From CAVUFH01 sp963740835 (GTDB lineage Bacteria; Actinomycetota; Acidimicrobiia; IMCC26256; PALSA-610): a stretch of 64,000 nt of DNA. This document shows, in pieces, positions 8,799 through 16,686 of the stretch (positions within the stretch are counted from its first letter, which is position 1; each line of letters begins with the position of its first letter). The translations under genes were made by a program, and so were the position numbers. Below the pieces are notes generated by a model. It searched no databases, had not been told where the DNA came from, and saw nothing but the letters and a program-made list of their open reading frames with translations. The stretch covers positions 372,001-436,000 of the forward strand of contig CAVUFH010000007.1 of assembly GCA_963740835.1 (NCBI GenBank), read 5' to 3'.

Positions 8799-8816
8799 GG
8801 GCCGACGCTCCGGCCC
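8799..8816 (+). terminator. GC-rich hairpin after the small motif protein gene
   Basis: GGGCCG (8799-8804) pairs with CGGCCC (8811-8816) around a 6-base loop, directly after the stop at 8792. No U-tract follows, so it is a weak or factor-assisted terminator candidate. Confidence 0.35.
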
Positions 8817-8820
8817 TCAA

Positions 8821-8837
8821 GTGCTACTATGTAGCAC
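8821..8837. promoter_or_regulatory. 17-bp palindromic operator overlapping the -10 of the Phd/PIN module
   Basis: GTGCTAC-TAT-GTAGCAC is a perfect 7-3-7 palindrome ending immediately before ATG 8838. The -10-like TACTAT (8825-8830) lies inside it, so transcription would begin at or next to the start codon. This suggests a leaderless mRNA repressed by its own antitoxin. Confidence 0.6.
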
Positions 8838-9113
8838 ATGAAGTCAGCAGGGATACGTGAGCTCAAGCAGAACGCGTCCGCGGTGGTCGCCGAGGTTGCG
8901 GCCGGAGAAGTGGTCACGATCACAGACCGGGGCCGCCCAGTGGCCCGCTTGGTGCCGATTCGCTCCACACCACTCGACGAGCTGGTCGAGAGTGGCCGCG
9001 CGCGCCGAGCGCGTCGCCGCGTTGGCGACCTCGATCCGCTTCCCCGCCGGGCCGCCGGAGAGCAGGAGCTCTCCTCCGTCTTGCAAGAGATGCGCGCCGG
9101 CGAGCGCTGGTGA
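8838..9113 (+). CDS. Phd/YefM-family antitoxin
   Basis: The protein has 91 residues with the typical Phd N-terminus: IRELKQNASAVVAEV forms the first DNA-binding helix, and VVTITDRGRPVARLVPI forms the beta-strand that pairs in the dimer. The C-terminal tail is charged, as expected for the toxin-neutralising segment. Its stop overlaps the toxin start by one base (TGATG). The palindrome just upstream fits autorepression. Confidence 0.88.
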   Translation: MKSAGIRELKQNASAVVAEVAAGEVVTITDRGRPVARLVPIRSTPLDELVESGRARRARRRVGDLDPLPRRAAGEQELSSVLQEMRAGERW

Positions 9114-9504
9114 TGGCGTTCTACGTCGACACCTCGGCGGCTGTGAAGCTCGTCGTGTCCGAACGCGGTCTCGCGCGCTCACCCGCTGGGCAACCGAGCG
9201 ACAAGACCGCTTGGTGTCGAGCGATCTGCTGCGAACCGAGTTGCTCCGCGCCGTCCGTCGAGGCGCACCGCGCCGCATGGAGCGGGCGCGCGCAGTGCTC
9301 GACACCATCACGATCGTGACTATCCCGACGTCGACGTTCGAGCGCGCGGCCGACATCGAACCCGACCGGCTGCGCAGCCTCGACGCATTGCACCTCGCTG
9401 CGGCGCTGGAAGTCGGCGATGAGCTCGAAGCCATCGTCGCTTACGACGACCGGCTCAGCGAAGCGGCGCGGCGCTACGGCATCCCGGTCGTCGCGCCGGC
9501 GTAA
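9113..9504 (+). pseudogene. VapC-type PIN toxin gene interrupted by a frameshift
   Basis: The first frame reads MAFYVDTSAAVKLVVSERG, a canonical PIN start with the first catalytic Asp, and then loses register. The continuation (ALTRWATERQ, SSDLLRTELLRAV with the second acidic residue, SLDALHLAAAL with the third, and VAYDDRL) is in another frame up to TAA 9504. Joining them requires one missing base near 9169. Restored length is about 130 residues, normal for VapC RNases. Either the toxin is inactivated beside an intact antitoxin or the base is a sequencing error. The start overlaps the antitoxin stop. Confidence 0.8.
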
Positions 9505-9528
9505 CCACGAAGGCGATGAAGTCGTATT

Positions 9529-9678
9529 TCATCGCGACGTGCGCGTTGAGCACCGGGCGGGCACGCCGACCTCGCGCTCGAGCAGCACGACGTGATGCCC
9601 GTTCTCCGCGAGCCGGATCGCCGCCGCGCAGCCGGCCGGCCCCGCACCGATGACGACGACATCACACCGCTCACTCAT
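9529..9678 (-). pseudogene. N-terminal remnant of an FAD-dependent oxidoreductase
   Basis: On the minus strand ATG 9678 begins MSERCDVVVIGAGPAGCAAA, a perfect dinucleotide-binding beta-alpha-beta with GxGPAG. It continues with LAENGHHVVLLER, the second strand ending in the ribose-binding acidic residue. The frame stops after only 49 residues at 9529, so everything beyond the ADP-binding fold is missing. Geranylgeranyl-reductase or FAD-monooxygenase type enzymes start this way. The fragment overlaps the TetR remnant upstream by ATGA. Confidence 0.7.
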
Positions 9679-9803
9679 CGGGAAGCTCCGGCAACGAACC
9701 CGACCGCCGTGTCCTTGGAATGGAAGTGCGGGGAGAAGGTGCCGAACCCGACGTCCACGGCCCGGTTTGCTCGCCCGCGCGCCTGCCCTGGGGCCGTCGT
9801 CAT
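9675..9803 (-). pseudogene. Remnant of a TetR-family regulator (HTH recognition helix region)
   Basis: A 42-codon frame from ATG 9803 contains VDVGFGTFSPHFHSKDTAV, which matches the TetR signature in which a GVGxGTFYxHFxSKEAL segment carries the recognition helix. Neither the preceding helices nor the ligand-binding domain is present. Its stop overlaps the start of the FAD-oxidoreductase remnant (ATGA), so a regulator-enzyme operon has probably decayed here. The original length and function cannot be recovered. Confidence 0.5.
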
Positions 9804-10056
9804 GCGCGGCACGGTACGGACCTGAAACTGAAAGTCAATCAGTTCTGATGGATCACGCAGTTCGCCTCGTGATCCCGTCGCGGACGGTGTGTTTGCAATC
9901 AGAAGTCCAAACGCCGCGGCAAGCGCGGCGAATTCGACTTTGATGGCAAAGCATCGCGGAGGGGCGGGGGTCAGGGACGCGGGTTCAGCGTCCGATCAGA
10001 CCCGCGATCGCACAATCGACGCAACGCGTGTCCCGCGCCGATGAGGGGAAGTTGCC

Positions 10057-10823
10057 ATGCATCGAGGCATTCGCTGTGCTGCCGCCGCGCTCCTGTTCGC
10101 CCTGTCCGGAACCGTGGGTGCAACCGCGCCGGCGTCCGCGGCAACGTCCGCAACATCCTCCTGTCCGCTGCCGAGATACGGACCGGGCAAGGACTACGAG
10201 CCGCAGATCGATCCGGCGACGTTCACGCCGAACGTCACCAATCCCCTGTTCCCGCTCACGCCGGGCACGACGCTCGTCTATACGGGCACGAAGGACGGGA
10301 AGCCCACGCTCGACCTCGTCGTGCCGTCGTCGCACACGAAAGTCCTCGACGGCGTGCGCACGCGCGTCGTCGAGGACCGCTTGTATCTGGGCAACCGGTT
10401 GGAGGAACGCACGAGCGACTACTACGCGCAGGACGCGTGCGGAAACGTCTGGTACTTCGGTGAGGACACCGCCGAGCTCGACCGCCACGGCAAGGTCACC
10501 AACACCGAGGGCTCCTGGCACGCCGGCGTCGGTGGCGCGCAGCCGGGCGTGTTCATGCAGGCCGCGCCCGAGGTCGGACGCCGGTTCCGCCAGGAGTGGC
10601 TCGCCGGTCAGGCCGAGGACACGTTCTCGGTGCTCGACGCTGTCGACACCGGTGACCGTGCCGGCCGGGACGTTCAAGGACGCGCTGCGCACCAAGGAGA
10701 CGACCGCGCTCGAACGCGGGGTCGTCGACAACAAGTACTACGTCGCGTGGCATCGGCGAGGTCGAGGAAGTCACGGTCAAGGGCCCGACCGAGAAGCTCG
10801 TCCTCGTCGAAGTGATCTCCTAG
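10057..10823 (+). pseudogene. Secreted protein of unknown function, frameshifted twice
   Basis: The gene starts MHRGIRCAAAALLFAL with a clear Sec signal ending near ASAA (residue 29). It then has FTPNVTNPLFPLTPGTTLVY, a block seen in uncharacterised secreted proteins of soil bacteria. The frame is lost near 10650 (VDT, then PVTVPAGTFKDAL in another frame) and again near 10745, after DNKYYVA. The third frame supplies GIGEVEEVTVKGP to TAG 10823. Restored, it is about 255 residues. A two-base loss in a C-run and a one-base gain explain the shifts. Confidence 0.65.
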
Positions 10824-10923
10824 AGCCGGCGCGCCCGGAGGTGACATGGATCGAGGCGGCACTTTGCGAAGAGGAAGGCCCCGAAGCACTCAGGTTGTCG
10901 CGGCTTCGTGTCGAGGCAGACGT

Positions 10924-11403
10924 ATGAGCGCGGGGATGTTCGACCACGCGATCGGCGATCTGAGCGACGGCGGCGGCCGGGTTCTGTCCGGCTGCGACGT
11001 GGGCCGGCCGGATCCGTGCCATCTGGCGATCGTGCGCAGCGGCGTCTACGTCGTCTCCATCGCATCGGCGCCCGGGCTGATCGATGTGCAACGCGACGGC
11101 TGGTTCACCGAACGCCGCGAGACCCTGTTCGTGGGTTCACGCGACCGCACGCAGTGGGTCGGCGACGCGGCGAGCGCAGCCGCGGTGGTGCAGGACCGAC
11201 TCGGCGATCCGTCGATCCCGGTGCATCCGGTGGTCGCGACCGTGGAGGTCGAGTGGCCGTGGCTGCCGCGTGCGTACACCGTCGCCGGGGTCAAGGTCGT
11301 CGCGCTGCCGGCCCTGCGCAAGTCGCTGGTCCGGCCGGGCTCACTTGCGCCGGACGCGATCGATCGACTGGCCGATCGCCTCGCCCGGGTCTTTGTAATA
11401 TAG
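10924..11403 (+). CDS. NERD-like domain protein
   Basis: The protein has 159 residues from ATG 10924. It contains HLAIVRSGVYVVSI, then TLFVGSRDRTQWVGD, IPVHPVVATVEVEWPWLPR, and a C-terminal RKSLVRPGSLAPDAIDRLADRL. It aligns with the NERD protein at 35602-36338 over its whole length (GVYVI, YVGKENRTAWV, IPVLPTVATVRVQWP, RKRLEQPGPL). NERD domains are nuclease-related, and the GVYV strand corresponds to part of the core. The N-terminal zinc ribbon of the paralogue is absent here. It stands 21 bases upstream of an XRE regulator. Confidence 0.65.
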   Translation: MSAGMFDHAIGDLSDGGGRVLSGCDVGRPDPCHLAIVRSGVYVVSIASAPGLIDVQRDGWFTERRETLFVGSRDRTQWVGDAASAAAVVQDRLGDPSIPVHPVVATVEVEWPWLPRAYTVAGVKVVALPALRKSLVRPGSLAPDAIDRLADRLARVFVI

Positions 11404-11410
11404 ACAAACC

Positions 11411-11427
11411 GATATACTCGGGAGGTG
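11411..11427 (+). promoter_or_regulatory. -10-like element for a leaderless XRE gene
   Basis: TATACT (11413-11418) lies 6 bases before GTG 11425 in an unusually AT-rich patch. The GGGAGG that follows touches the start codon and is too close to act as an SD, so a leaderless transcript is likely. Confidence 0.4.
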
Positions 11428-11751
11428 ACTCCCGGTGAGCTCCTCCGATCCCTCCGCCGCCGCCAGGGCCTGACCCAGGCCGAGGTCGCGGCCCGCGCCG
11501 GCACCTCGCAGCCGGTCGTGTCCGCGTACGAGCACGACCGCCGCGACCCGACCGTCGGCACGCTGCGCAAGCTGGTCGCGGCGGGCGGCGCGGAACTGCG
11601 CCTCGACACCCGACCAATGCCGGACCTGCCGCCCGCGGCCGACCTCGATGAGCACGCGCGCCGGCTGCTCGACGTACTCTCGCTCGCCGACGCGATCCCG
11701 CACCGGCCCCGCGCTCGCATCCTGCGCGCGCCCCGACTCGTGTCGTCGTAG
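11425..11751 (+). CDS. XRE-family helix-turn-helix regulator (antitoxin-like)
   Basis: This 108-residue protein has a clear Cro/C1-type HTH at about residues 4-55: LLRSLRRRQGLTQAEVAARAGTSQ, then VVSAYEHDRRDPTVGTL. The C-terminal half is Pro/Leu-rich and helical. The nucleotidyltransferase-like gene begins 2 bases after its stop. Such HTH-nucleotidyltransferase pairs are commonly annotated as toxin-antitoxin or abortive-infection-type modules, with the HTH protein repressing the pair. The pairing is visible; the antitoxin role is inferred. Confidence 0.8.
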   Translation: MTPGELLRSLRRRQGLTQAEVAARAGTSQPVVSAYEHDRRDPTVGTLRKLVAAGGAELRLDTRPMPDLPPAADLDEHARRLLDVLSLADAIPHRPRARILRAPRLVSS

Positions 11752-11753
11752 CC

Positions 11754-12299
11754 GTGCCGACGCTCGCCGAGCGCATCATCGCGATCGACAACGCGCTGTC
11801 AGCCGTCCCCCATGCCTTCGGCGGCGCGCTCGCCCTCGCCTACTACGCGGAGCCGCGCGCCACGATCGACATCGACCTCAACCTGTTCGTGCCGACCGAC
11901 GAGTTCGCAGCAGTTGCCGGGCCGCTCGTCGCGCTCGGCGCCGATGCCGACGATCCCGCCGTCGCCGATGAGATCCGGCGCGCCGGTCAAGCGCGCGTGA
12001 TGTGGGACGACACCCCGATCGATCTGTTCTTCGCCTACGACGCGTTCCACGATGCCGCGGCCGCGGCCCGGCGCGTCGTCCCCTTCGCCGACCACGAGAT
12101 CCCGATCCTCGCAGTGGAGCACCTGATCGTCTGCAAAGCCGTGTTCGACCGCGCGAGGGACTGGGTCGACATCGACGCGATCGTTGCCGCCGACACCTAC
12201 GTCGACGTCGCCGAAGTCCTCCGCTGGGTCGGCCGCATCGCCGGTGACGAAGACCCCCGCTACAACCGAGTCGCCGCCGCGCTCGCCGGTCGGGCCTGA
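11754..12299 (+). CDS. Nucleotidyltransferase-like protein (AbiEii/MNT-type fold), probable toxin partner
   Basis: This protein has 181 residues. The N-terminal part AFGGALALAYYAEPRATIDIDL carries the GG/S helix followed by an alternating D-x-D pair, the metal-binding motif of pol-beta-type minimal nucleotidyltransferases. A third acidic residue is expected in TPIDLFFAYD near residue 87. The VEHLIVCKAVFDRARDWVDI segment near residue 122 is typical of AbiEii-like and related uncharacterised nucleotidyltransferases. It follows the XRE gene by 2 bases. The GTG start is set by that spacing. Confidence 0.7.
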   Translation: MPTLAERIIAIDNALSAVPHAFGGALALAYYAEPRATIDIDLNLFVPTDEFAAVAGPLVALGADADDPAVADEIRRAGQARVMWDDTPIDLFFAYDAFHDAAAAARRVVPFADHEIPILAVEHLIVCKAVFDRARDWVDIDAIVAADTYVDVAEVLRWVGRIAGDEDPRYNRVAAALAGRA

Positions 12300-12376
12300 G
12301 CAGCGCTTCATCTCCGATCGGAGCGACCCTCGTTCTTGGCCGGGCGCGTGCGCCCGTGGACGGACCGCGCCCGACG

Positions 12377-13216
12377 TCAGTCGTGCGACTCGTCTTCGGC
12401 GAGCGCGTAGGCGCGCGCCGCGCCGAGGAAGCGGTACGTCCACTCTTCCGCCAGCGCGCGGTTCTCGCAGAACGCGATCGGAACCGTGGGGTAGCGGACC
12501 TGGACCGCAGCGAGCAGATCCGCCACGAAACCCGGCGTGACGTGCTCGAGCCGGAACACGTCGGCCCACGGGTCTTCGACCACGATCGCGGCGCGATCGA
12601 CCGTGGCGAGCTCGGCCATCGCGAACGCGAGTGAACCGTCGATCAACCGCTTCGCGAGATCGGCGAGCGTCTTGCGTTCCACGACCGCGACGATCTCGAC
12701 GTCGTCCATCTCGATGGCGATGCCGTAGTCGCCGCACGGCAACGCGCGTCGATCGGTCGTCACCTGTTGCTTGGCAAACTTGTACGGATACTTCTCACGC
12801 GTGTCGACGTAGATCGTGAATTCCCGCTGGCCCGCGGCGCGCCGTGCCGGAATGCGAATGCCCGGACGGTTCTTGCGAGTTGTCTTCGGAGACTGCCAGA
12901 AGATGCCCTCTCGGCCACCCTGGATCCGCGTGAACACGAACTGGCTGCGGTTCTCCCGCCCGCGGTCGAGAACGAGATCAATCGCAACGCCGCGCCGCAC
13001 GCACGATCGGATCGGCACCGCTTCCACGATGTCGGGATCTTCGGGCCAGTGCGTCGCCCGGTGGCAATAGACCTTGGCCGTGCGCGGCCACGTGTCGCGC
13101 GCTTTGAGGAGCAGGTCGCGATCCGGCAACGGGAGGCGGAGCAGGTAGGGCAGGGTGGAGTCCGCTTCTGGATTGCGGGCGATCGTGAACGTCGCCGCGT
13201 GCTGCTCCCCGGGCAC
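12377..13216 (-). CDS. ERCC4-domain nuclease
   Basis: This 279-residue protein has an ERCC4/XPF-type nuclease core in its second half. YVDTREKYP (137-144), GDYGIAI (162-168) and VVERKTLADL (179-188) correspond to the D...GDY...ERK catalytic motifs, with the ERK at 180-182. The fold cuts branched or flapped DNA in XPF/MUS81 proteins. No helicase or tandem HhH region is attached. The first 120 residues are unassigned and rich in Arg/His and may form a targeting domain. The gene lies between toxin-antitoxin-type loci, so a defence or mobile-element role is possible but unproven. Confidence 0.8.
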   Translation of the reverse strand: MPGEQHAATFTIARNPEADSTLPYLLRLPLPDRDLLLKARDTWPRTAKVYCHRATHWPEDPDIVEAVPIRSCVRRGVAIDLVLDRGRENRSQFVFTRIQGGREGIFWQSPKTTRKNRPGIRIPARRAAGQREFTIYVDTREKYPYKFAKQQVTTDRRALPCGDYGIAIEMDDVEIVAVVERKTLADLAKRLIDGSLAFAMAELATVDRAAIVVEDPWADVFRLEHVTPGFVADLLAAVQVRYPTVPIAFCENRALAEEWTYRFLGAARAYALAEDESHD

Positions 13217-13252
13217 CTCTGCATGTTGCCAGATGACCCCGAGGTGGGTCGC

Positions 13253-13645
13253 TCACCAAAGCGTGACTGGTCGAGGATGTCGATGGCTTCGGAGCCGTTG
13301 GTCCTTGGTGACGAGCTGCCAGCCGTGTTCGACCGCGGTGGCGTAGATCAAGCGGTCGGCCGGATCGCCCGGAAATGTTGTGGGCAACGTCGCTGCGCCG
13401 GCCGCGATCGCCGGAGTGGTCCCGATGGTCCGCACGGAGGACGCGAGCTCGTCCAGCCACGAGCGGATGGGCACCGTGATGACGATGCGTTCGTGATGCG
13501 CCAGCCAGGCGAGCTCGAACCAGGAGATCGACGCGACCGCGAGCTCGTCCGCTTCGTCGAGGGCGCGCGTCGCGGCGCGACTCAATCGGCCCGGTTCGGC
13601 CGACCACCACTGGAGCACGTGCGAATCGAGGAGGACCGTGGTCAC
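13253..13645 (-). CDS. VapC-type PIN-domain toxin
   Basis: The protein has 130 residues. MTTVLLDSHVLQWW has the first Asp in PIN position, ISWFELAWL the conserved Glu near residue 43, and FPGDPADRLIYATA the DxxD acidic pair near residue 92. VTKDQRL closes the fold. PIN toxins cleave RNA in a Mg-dependent manner. It starts at GTG 13645, overlapping the antitoxin stop (GTGA), so the pair is translationally coupled. Unlike the PIN gene at 9113 it is intact. Confidence 0.88.
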   Translation of the reverse strand: MTTVLLDSHVLQWWSAEPGRLSRAATRALDEADELAVASISWFELAWLAHHERIVITVPIRSWLDELASSVRTIGTTPAIAAGAATLPTTFPGDPADRLIYATAVEHGWQLVTKDQRLRSHRHPRPVTLW

Positions 13646-13869
13646 GTGAGCTCCCAGGTCGCGCCGGTTGTGAACAGTTCCGCATCATCGGCCGCACTGA
13701 TCGCGATACCGGTGAGCCGGCCCTTCGACGCGTGGGGGCCCACGGCGGGGACGAGCCGGGCGACGGTGCGGCCGTGCTTCGTGATCTCGATCTCCTCGCC
13801 GGCGGCGACATCGTCGAGCAGCCCGAGGACCTTTGCTTTGAACTCGGTCGCTGTCATTTGCCTGGTCAT
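13642..13869 (-). CDS. Phd/YefM-family antitoxin
   Basis: This 75-residue protein has the usual Phd layout: MTATEFKAKVLGLLDDV is the N-terminal DNA-binding helix and IEITKHGRTVARLVP the dimer strand. The C-terminal tail that would bind the PIN toxin follows. ATG 13869 has no SD, but TACAAT (13881 down to 13876) lies 6 nt upstream, suggesting a leaderless mRNA. The small palindrome CATTGTAATG (13875-13884) overlaps that hexamer and may be its operator. Confidence 0.85.
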   Translation of the reverse strand: MTRQMTATEFKAKVLGLLDDVAAGEEIEITKHGRTVARLVPAVGPHASKGRLTGIAISAADDAELFTTGATWELT

Positions 13870-13874
13870 ACGGT

Positions 13875-13884
13875 CATTGTAATG
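13875..13884. promoter_or_regulatory. Small palindrome over the -10-like hexamer of the second Phd/PIN module
   Basis: CATT-GT-AATG sits 5 nt upstream of ATG 13869 and covers the minus-strand TACAAT hexamer. It probably combines promoter and antitoxin operator. Confidence 0.35.
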
Positions 13885-14060
13885 GTCACTCAGCCCCGGT
13901 CCGTCCCAAAGGGGGCAGCCATTCGGACATGACTCCTCCTCAGCAAAACGGAACAGCAACTGGAGGAAGCCGGGAACTAATCGTGAGCTTCGGGCGCGGG
14001 TGTGACAGCTCCGGCCTTGCAGGGCATCACCGGGCGGCATGCCGAGCGGAACGCTGCGGC

Positions 14061-14534
14061 TCAGTAGTCGTCGTAATCGGGATGCATGCAGAGCGGCACG
14101 ACCCTGAACGACTCGTCGTCGAAGAGCGCCGAGGTACGGATCCTCACCGACTCGCGCTGGCTTCCGGCAAACACCACGGACTCGTGGGCCATCACCTCGG
14201 GGTCGACATACGTCGGGACGCCGAGCAGCGATCCGAGCGGAGGGACCGCACCCAGGTCGAAATCGGGGAAGTCGCGGCTCATCTCGTCTTCCGACGCGAG
14301 GTGGGCGTGGTGGTCCTGCACCGCGCGTTGCGCGAGCTTCAGGTCCAGCCGTTCCATCGCCGGGAGCACGGCCAGCGCGTGGCCGGCGGCGGTATCGAGG
14401 ACGAGGGTCTTGATCACGTCCTCGGTGCCGATCCCGATGACCCGGGCTTCGTCGATCGCGCTCAACACGGGCGGATGCGGAAGCACCTCGAACGCCTTGT
14501 GGTGCTGTTGCAGGTGCTCGGTGACGAGTGACAT
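14061..14534 (-). CDS. YbaK/EbsC-type aminoacyl-tRNA deacylase
   Basis: This is a YbaK/ProX-type editing domain of about 157 residues from ATG 14534. The typical core includes DVIKTLVLDTAAGHALAVLPA (the K in VIKT-type context is the conserved catalytic-site lysine), LGAVPPLGSLLGVPTYVDPEV (the GxxxP loop) and VVFAGSQRESVRI near the C-terminus. Such enzymes hydrolyse mischarged Cys- or Ala-tRNAs in trans. A G-rich SD lies about 8 nt upstream of this ATG, which is why it is preferred over GTG 14543. No operon partner. Confidence 0.82.
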   Translation of the reverse strand: MSLVTEHLQQHHKAFEVLPHPPVLSAIDEARVIGIGTEDVIKTLVLDTAAGHALAVLPAMERLDLKLAQRAVQDHHAHLASEDEMSRDFPDFDLGAVPPLGSLLGVPTYVDPEVMAHESVVFAGSQRESVRIRTSALFDDESFRVVPLCMHPDYDDY

Positions 14535-14659
14535 GACCACCACCCCCTGCTGCGAGGATCCCCCGAGGATACTCCCGCACCGGCACGATCAGGCAGGGTG
14601 CTGCGGCGAGGTCGAGACGGGTGCAGACTGGAGACGCGTCCCCGAGGGGAGGCGTCGCG

Positions 14660-15640
14660 GTGCGAATCACGCTGCTCGGACATGCGTCGGTGCTCGTCGA
14701 GCTCGATGGTGTGACGTGCCTGATGGACCCGGTCTTCGGCGATCCGTTCGAGGAAGGCACGGTCGTGTCGTGTCCGCGCCGTGCGATCGACGTCGACGCG
14801 CTCCCTGCCGTCGACATCCTCATCGTGTCACACCGGCATCCCGATCACTTCGACGTGGCGTCGCTCGACCGGGTCGCCCGCGACGTCGAGGCGATCTGCC
14901 CAGCCGACCCGCTCATCGTGCACACGCTCCGGGAGCTCGGCTTCCCGAACGTCACGCCGGTGACCCCGATGGCGCCGATCCTGGGACCCGACTTCGAGCT
15001 CTTCCCGACCCGCTCGGAGCTGGCGTCGATCCCAGAGATGGGCATGGTGTTTCGCGATCGGTCCGGCACGTTCTGGAACCAGGTCGACACGCCGCTGTGC
15101 GACGAGACGATCGCAGCCGTGCGCCGCCGGTTCGGCACCATCGACGTCCTGTTCGCGATGTATGCGAGTCAGAACTTCGAGTTCTTCGAGAGCCGCGCGA
15201 CCGAGTTCCCCTTCGAGACGCATCGGCGCAACTTGGAGACCGCGCTGTCGATCGATCCGACGGTTGTCGTGCCCGCGTCGGCCGGGTTCCGGTTCTGGCG
15301 CGAGCACGAATGGCTGAACCGGTTCCTGTTCCCGATCTCCCGGGATCGTTTCGTTGCCGATCTGCGTCGCCTCGAGCCCGACGTCGACGCGTGCGTGATG
15401 GATCCGGGCGACGTGCTCGAGATCCACGCCGATTGCAAGAACCTGTATCACGCACACGCGTCGCACGCCGCGCGCGTCGAGGAGCACGACACGGGAAGTC
15501 TCGCGTTCGACCCGACCGCGCCGGTTCCGCCGCTGATCGACACGAACCCGGACGGCGGTCCGGACGCCCGGCTCGCGCAGCTCGCCGGCGACGTGGTCGC
15601 CGAGTTCGGCGAGTGGATCGCGAGCGACGGCCGCGCGTGA
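14660..15640 (+). CDS. MBL-fold metallohydrolase (UlaG-like)
   Basis: The protein has 326 residues from GTG 14660, which follows GAGGGGAGG at good spacing. RITLLGHASVLVELDG opens the metallo-beta-lactamase fold and SHRHPDHFD (near residue 55) is the HxHxDH-type metal motif, with an Arg in the second position. Later acidic and His residues (EFPFETHRRN near 192) may complete the site. Similar proteins are annotated as UlaG or NAPE-PLD-like hydrolases. The next gene overlaps the stop by GTGA, so they are coupled. Confidence 0.75.
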   Translation: MRITLLGHASVLVELDGVTCLMDPVFGDPFEEGTVVSCPRRAIDVDALPAVDILIVSHRHPDHFDVASLDRVARDVEAICPADPLIVHTLRELGFPNVTPVTPMAPILGPDFELFPTRSELASIPEMGMVFRDRSGTFWNQVDTPLCDETIAAVRRRFGTIDVLFAMYASQNFEFFESRATEFPFETHRRNLETALSIDPTVVVPASAGFRFWREHEWLNRFLFPISRDRFVADLRRLEPDVDACVMDPGDVLEIHADCKNLYHAHASHAARVEEHDTGSLAFDPTAPVPPLIDTNPDGGPDARLAQLAGDVVAEFGEWIASDGRA

Positions 15641-16095
15641 ATGACCGCGTCATTCGTGCGTACAGGAACGACCGCGTGCACTACCGGGTCGGGCTCGTGT
15701 TCCCCGACGGTTCAGAGCAGTGTTTCGACTTCGACACCGCGGCGGGATCGCTGCATCTCGTCGACGCGAGCTGCGAAACACCGGAGCCCGACCTCGTCCA
15801 CCGCATCGCCGCGTCCGCGCTGGCGGGTTGGGCCGAACACCGGCGCAGCTTCTTCTCGGTGCGTGCGTCCTCGCGCCGGTTCGGAACGGTCTACCGGCTC
15901 CGGCGCCACGACCGGATGGTGCTGCTCGAGCGGCGCAATCTTCCCGACCTGCTCATGTACTACCTGACGTACATCGCGGCCGGCTCCGAGATCGCCGCGC
16001 GCCGCGAAGTCGATCTGCAGATCGCGGCGCTTCCAAACCGATCGCAACCGTCGATCGCGACCAACCCAGCAACAAGCGGAGGAGACCATGCGTGA
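15637..16095 (+). CDS. Unrecognised small protein coupled to the MBL hydrolase
   Basis: This 152-residue protein starts at GTG 15637, overlapping the MBL gene stop by three bases, so it is translationally coupled. It is mainly beta and basic (VHYRVGLVFPDGSEQCFDFD, then FGTVYRLRRHDRMVLLERR) and resembles a lipocalin/SCP2-like small-ligand protein only loosely. I do not recognise the family. Its stop overlaps the rubrerythrin start at 16088, so three genes may form one operon. Confidence 0.5.
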   Translation: MNDRVIRAYRNDRVHYRVGLVFPDGSEQCFDFDTAAGSLHLVDASCETPEPDLVHRIAASALAGWAEHRRSFFSVRASSRRFGTVYRLRRHDRMVLLERRNLPDLLMYYLTYIAAGSEIAARREVDLQIAALPNRSQPSIATNPATSGGDHA

Positions 16096-16508
16096 GCTCA
16101 GAGGATCCCAGACCCACGACAACCTCAAGGAAGCGTTCGCGGGTGAGAGCCAGGCCAACCGGCGCTACATCTACTTCGCGCAGAAGGCGGACGTCGAAGG
16201 CGAGCCCGACATCGCCGCGCTGTTCCGCTCCGTTTCCGAAGGGGAGACCGGTCACGCGTTCGGTCACTTCGACTTCCTCGCCGAGGTCGGCGACCCGGTC
16301 ACGTCCGAGCCGGTCGGAGCCACAACGGACAACCTGAAGTCGGCGATCGCGGGCGAGACGTACGAGTACACCGAGATGTATCCGGGCTTCGCCCGCACCG
16401 CCGCGTGACGAGGGCTTCGAGGACATCGCCGAATGGCTCGAAACGCTGGCCCGAGCCGAGAAGAGCCACGCCAGCCGCTTCACCGCCAGCCTCGAGTCGA
16501 TCCAATAG
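16088..16508 (+). pseudogene. Rubrerythrin gene with a one-base frameshift
   Basis: The first frame encodes a clear rubrerythrin: DNLKEAFAGESQANRRYIYFA carries the first helix with a diiron Glu ligand, and AGETYEYTEMYPGFARTA ends the second ligand helix. It stops at 16408. The next frame continues EGFEDIAEWLETLARAEKSHA, the conserved fourth helix with E-x-x-H, to TAG 16508. One extra T near 16405 explains the break. Restored length is about 139 residues, matching short rubrerythrins that lack the rubredoxin domain. They reduce peroxides in anaerobic or microaerobic cells. Confidence 0.82.
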
Positions 16509-16686
16509 CTCACCCCAAAGAAGGCGCCAGCCTTCACCTGTCCGCCGCACGGGGTGTTTGCCCCCGACCCCCGCCGTGGCCGGGTCCCCAGATCCGGCGC
16601 GGCGTCGTTGGCCTCGTCGTGCAAGAGGAGCTCGAGGACGCTCCCCGTGCTGGGCCATCCGACGCTCGAAACAAGGAGGAGCTCGC

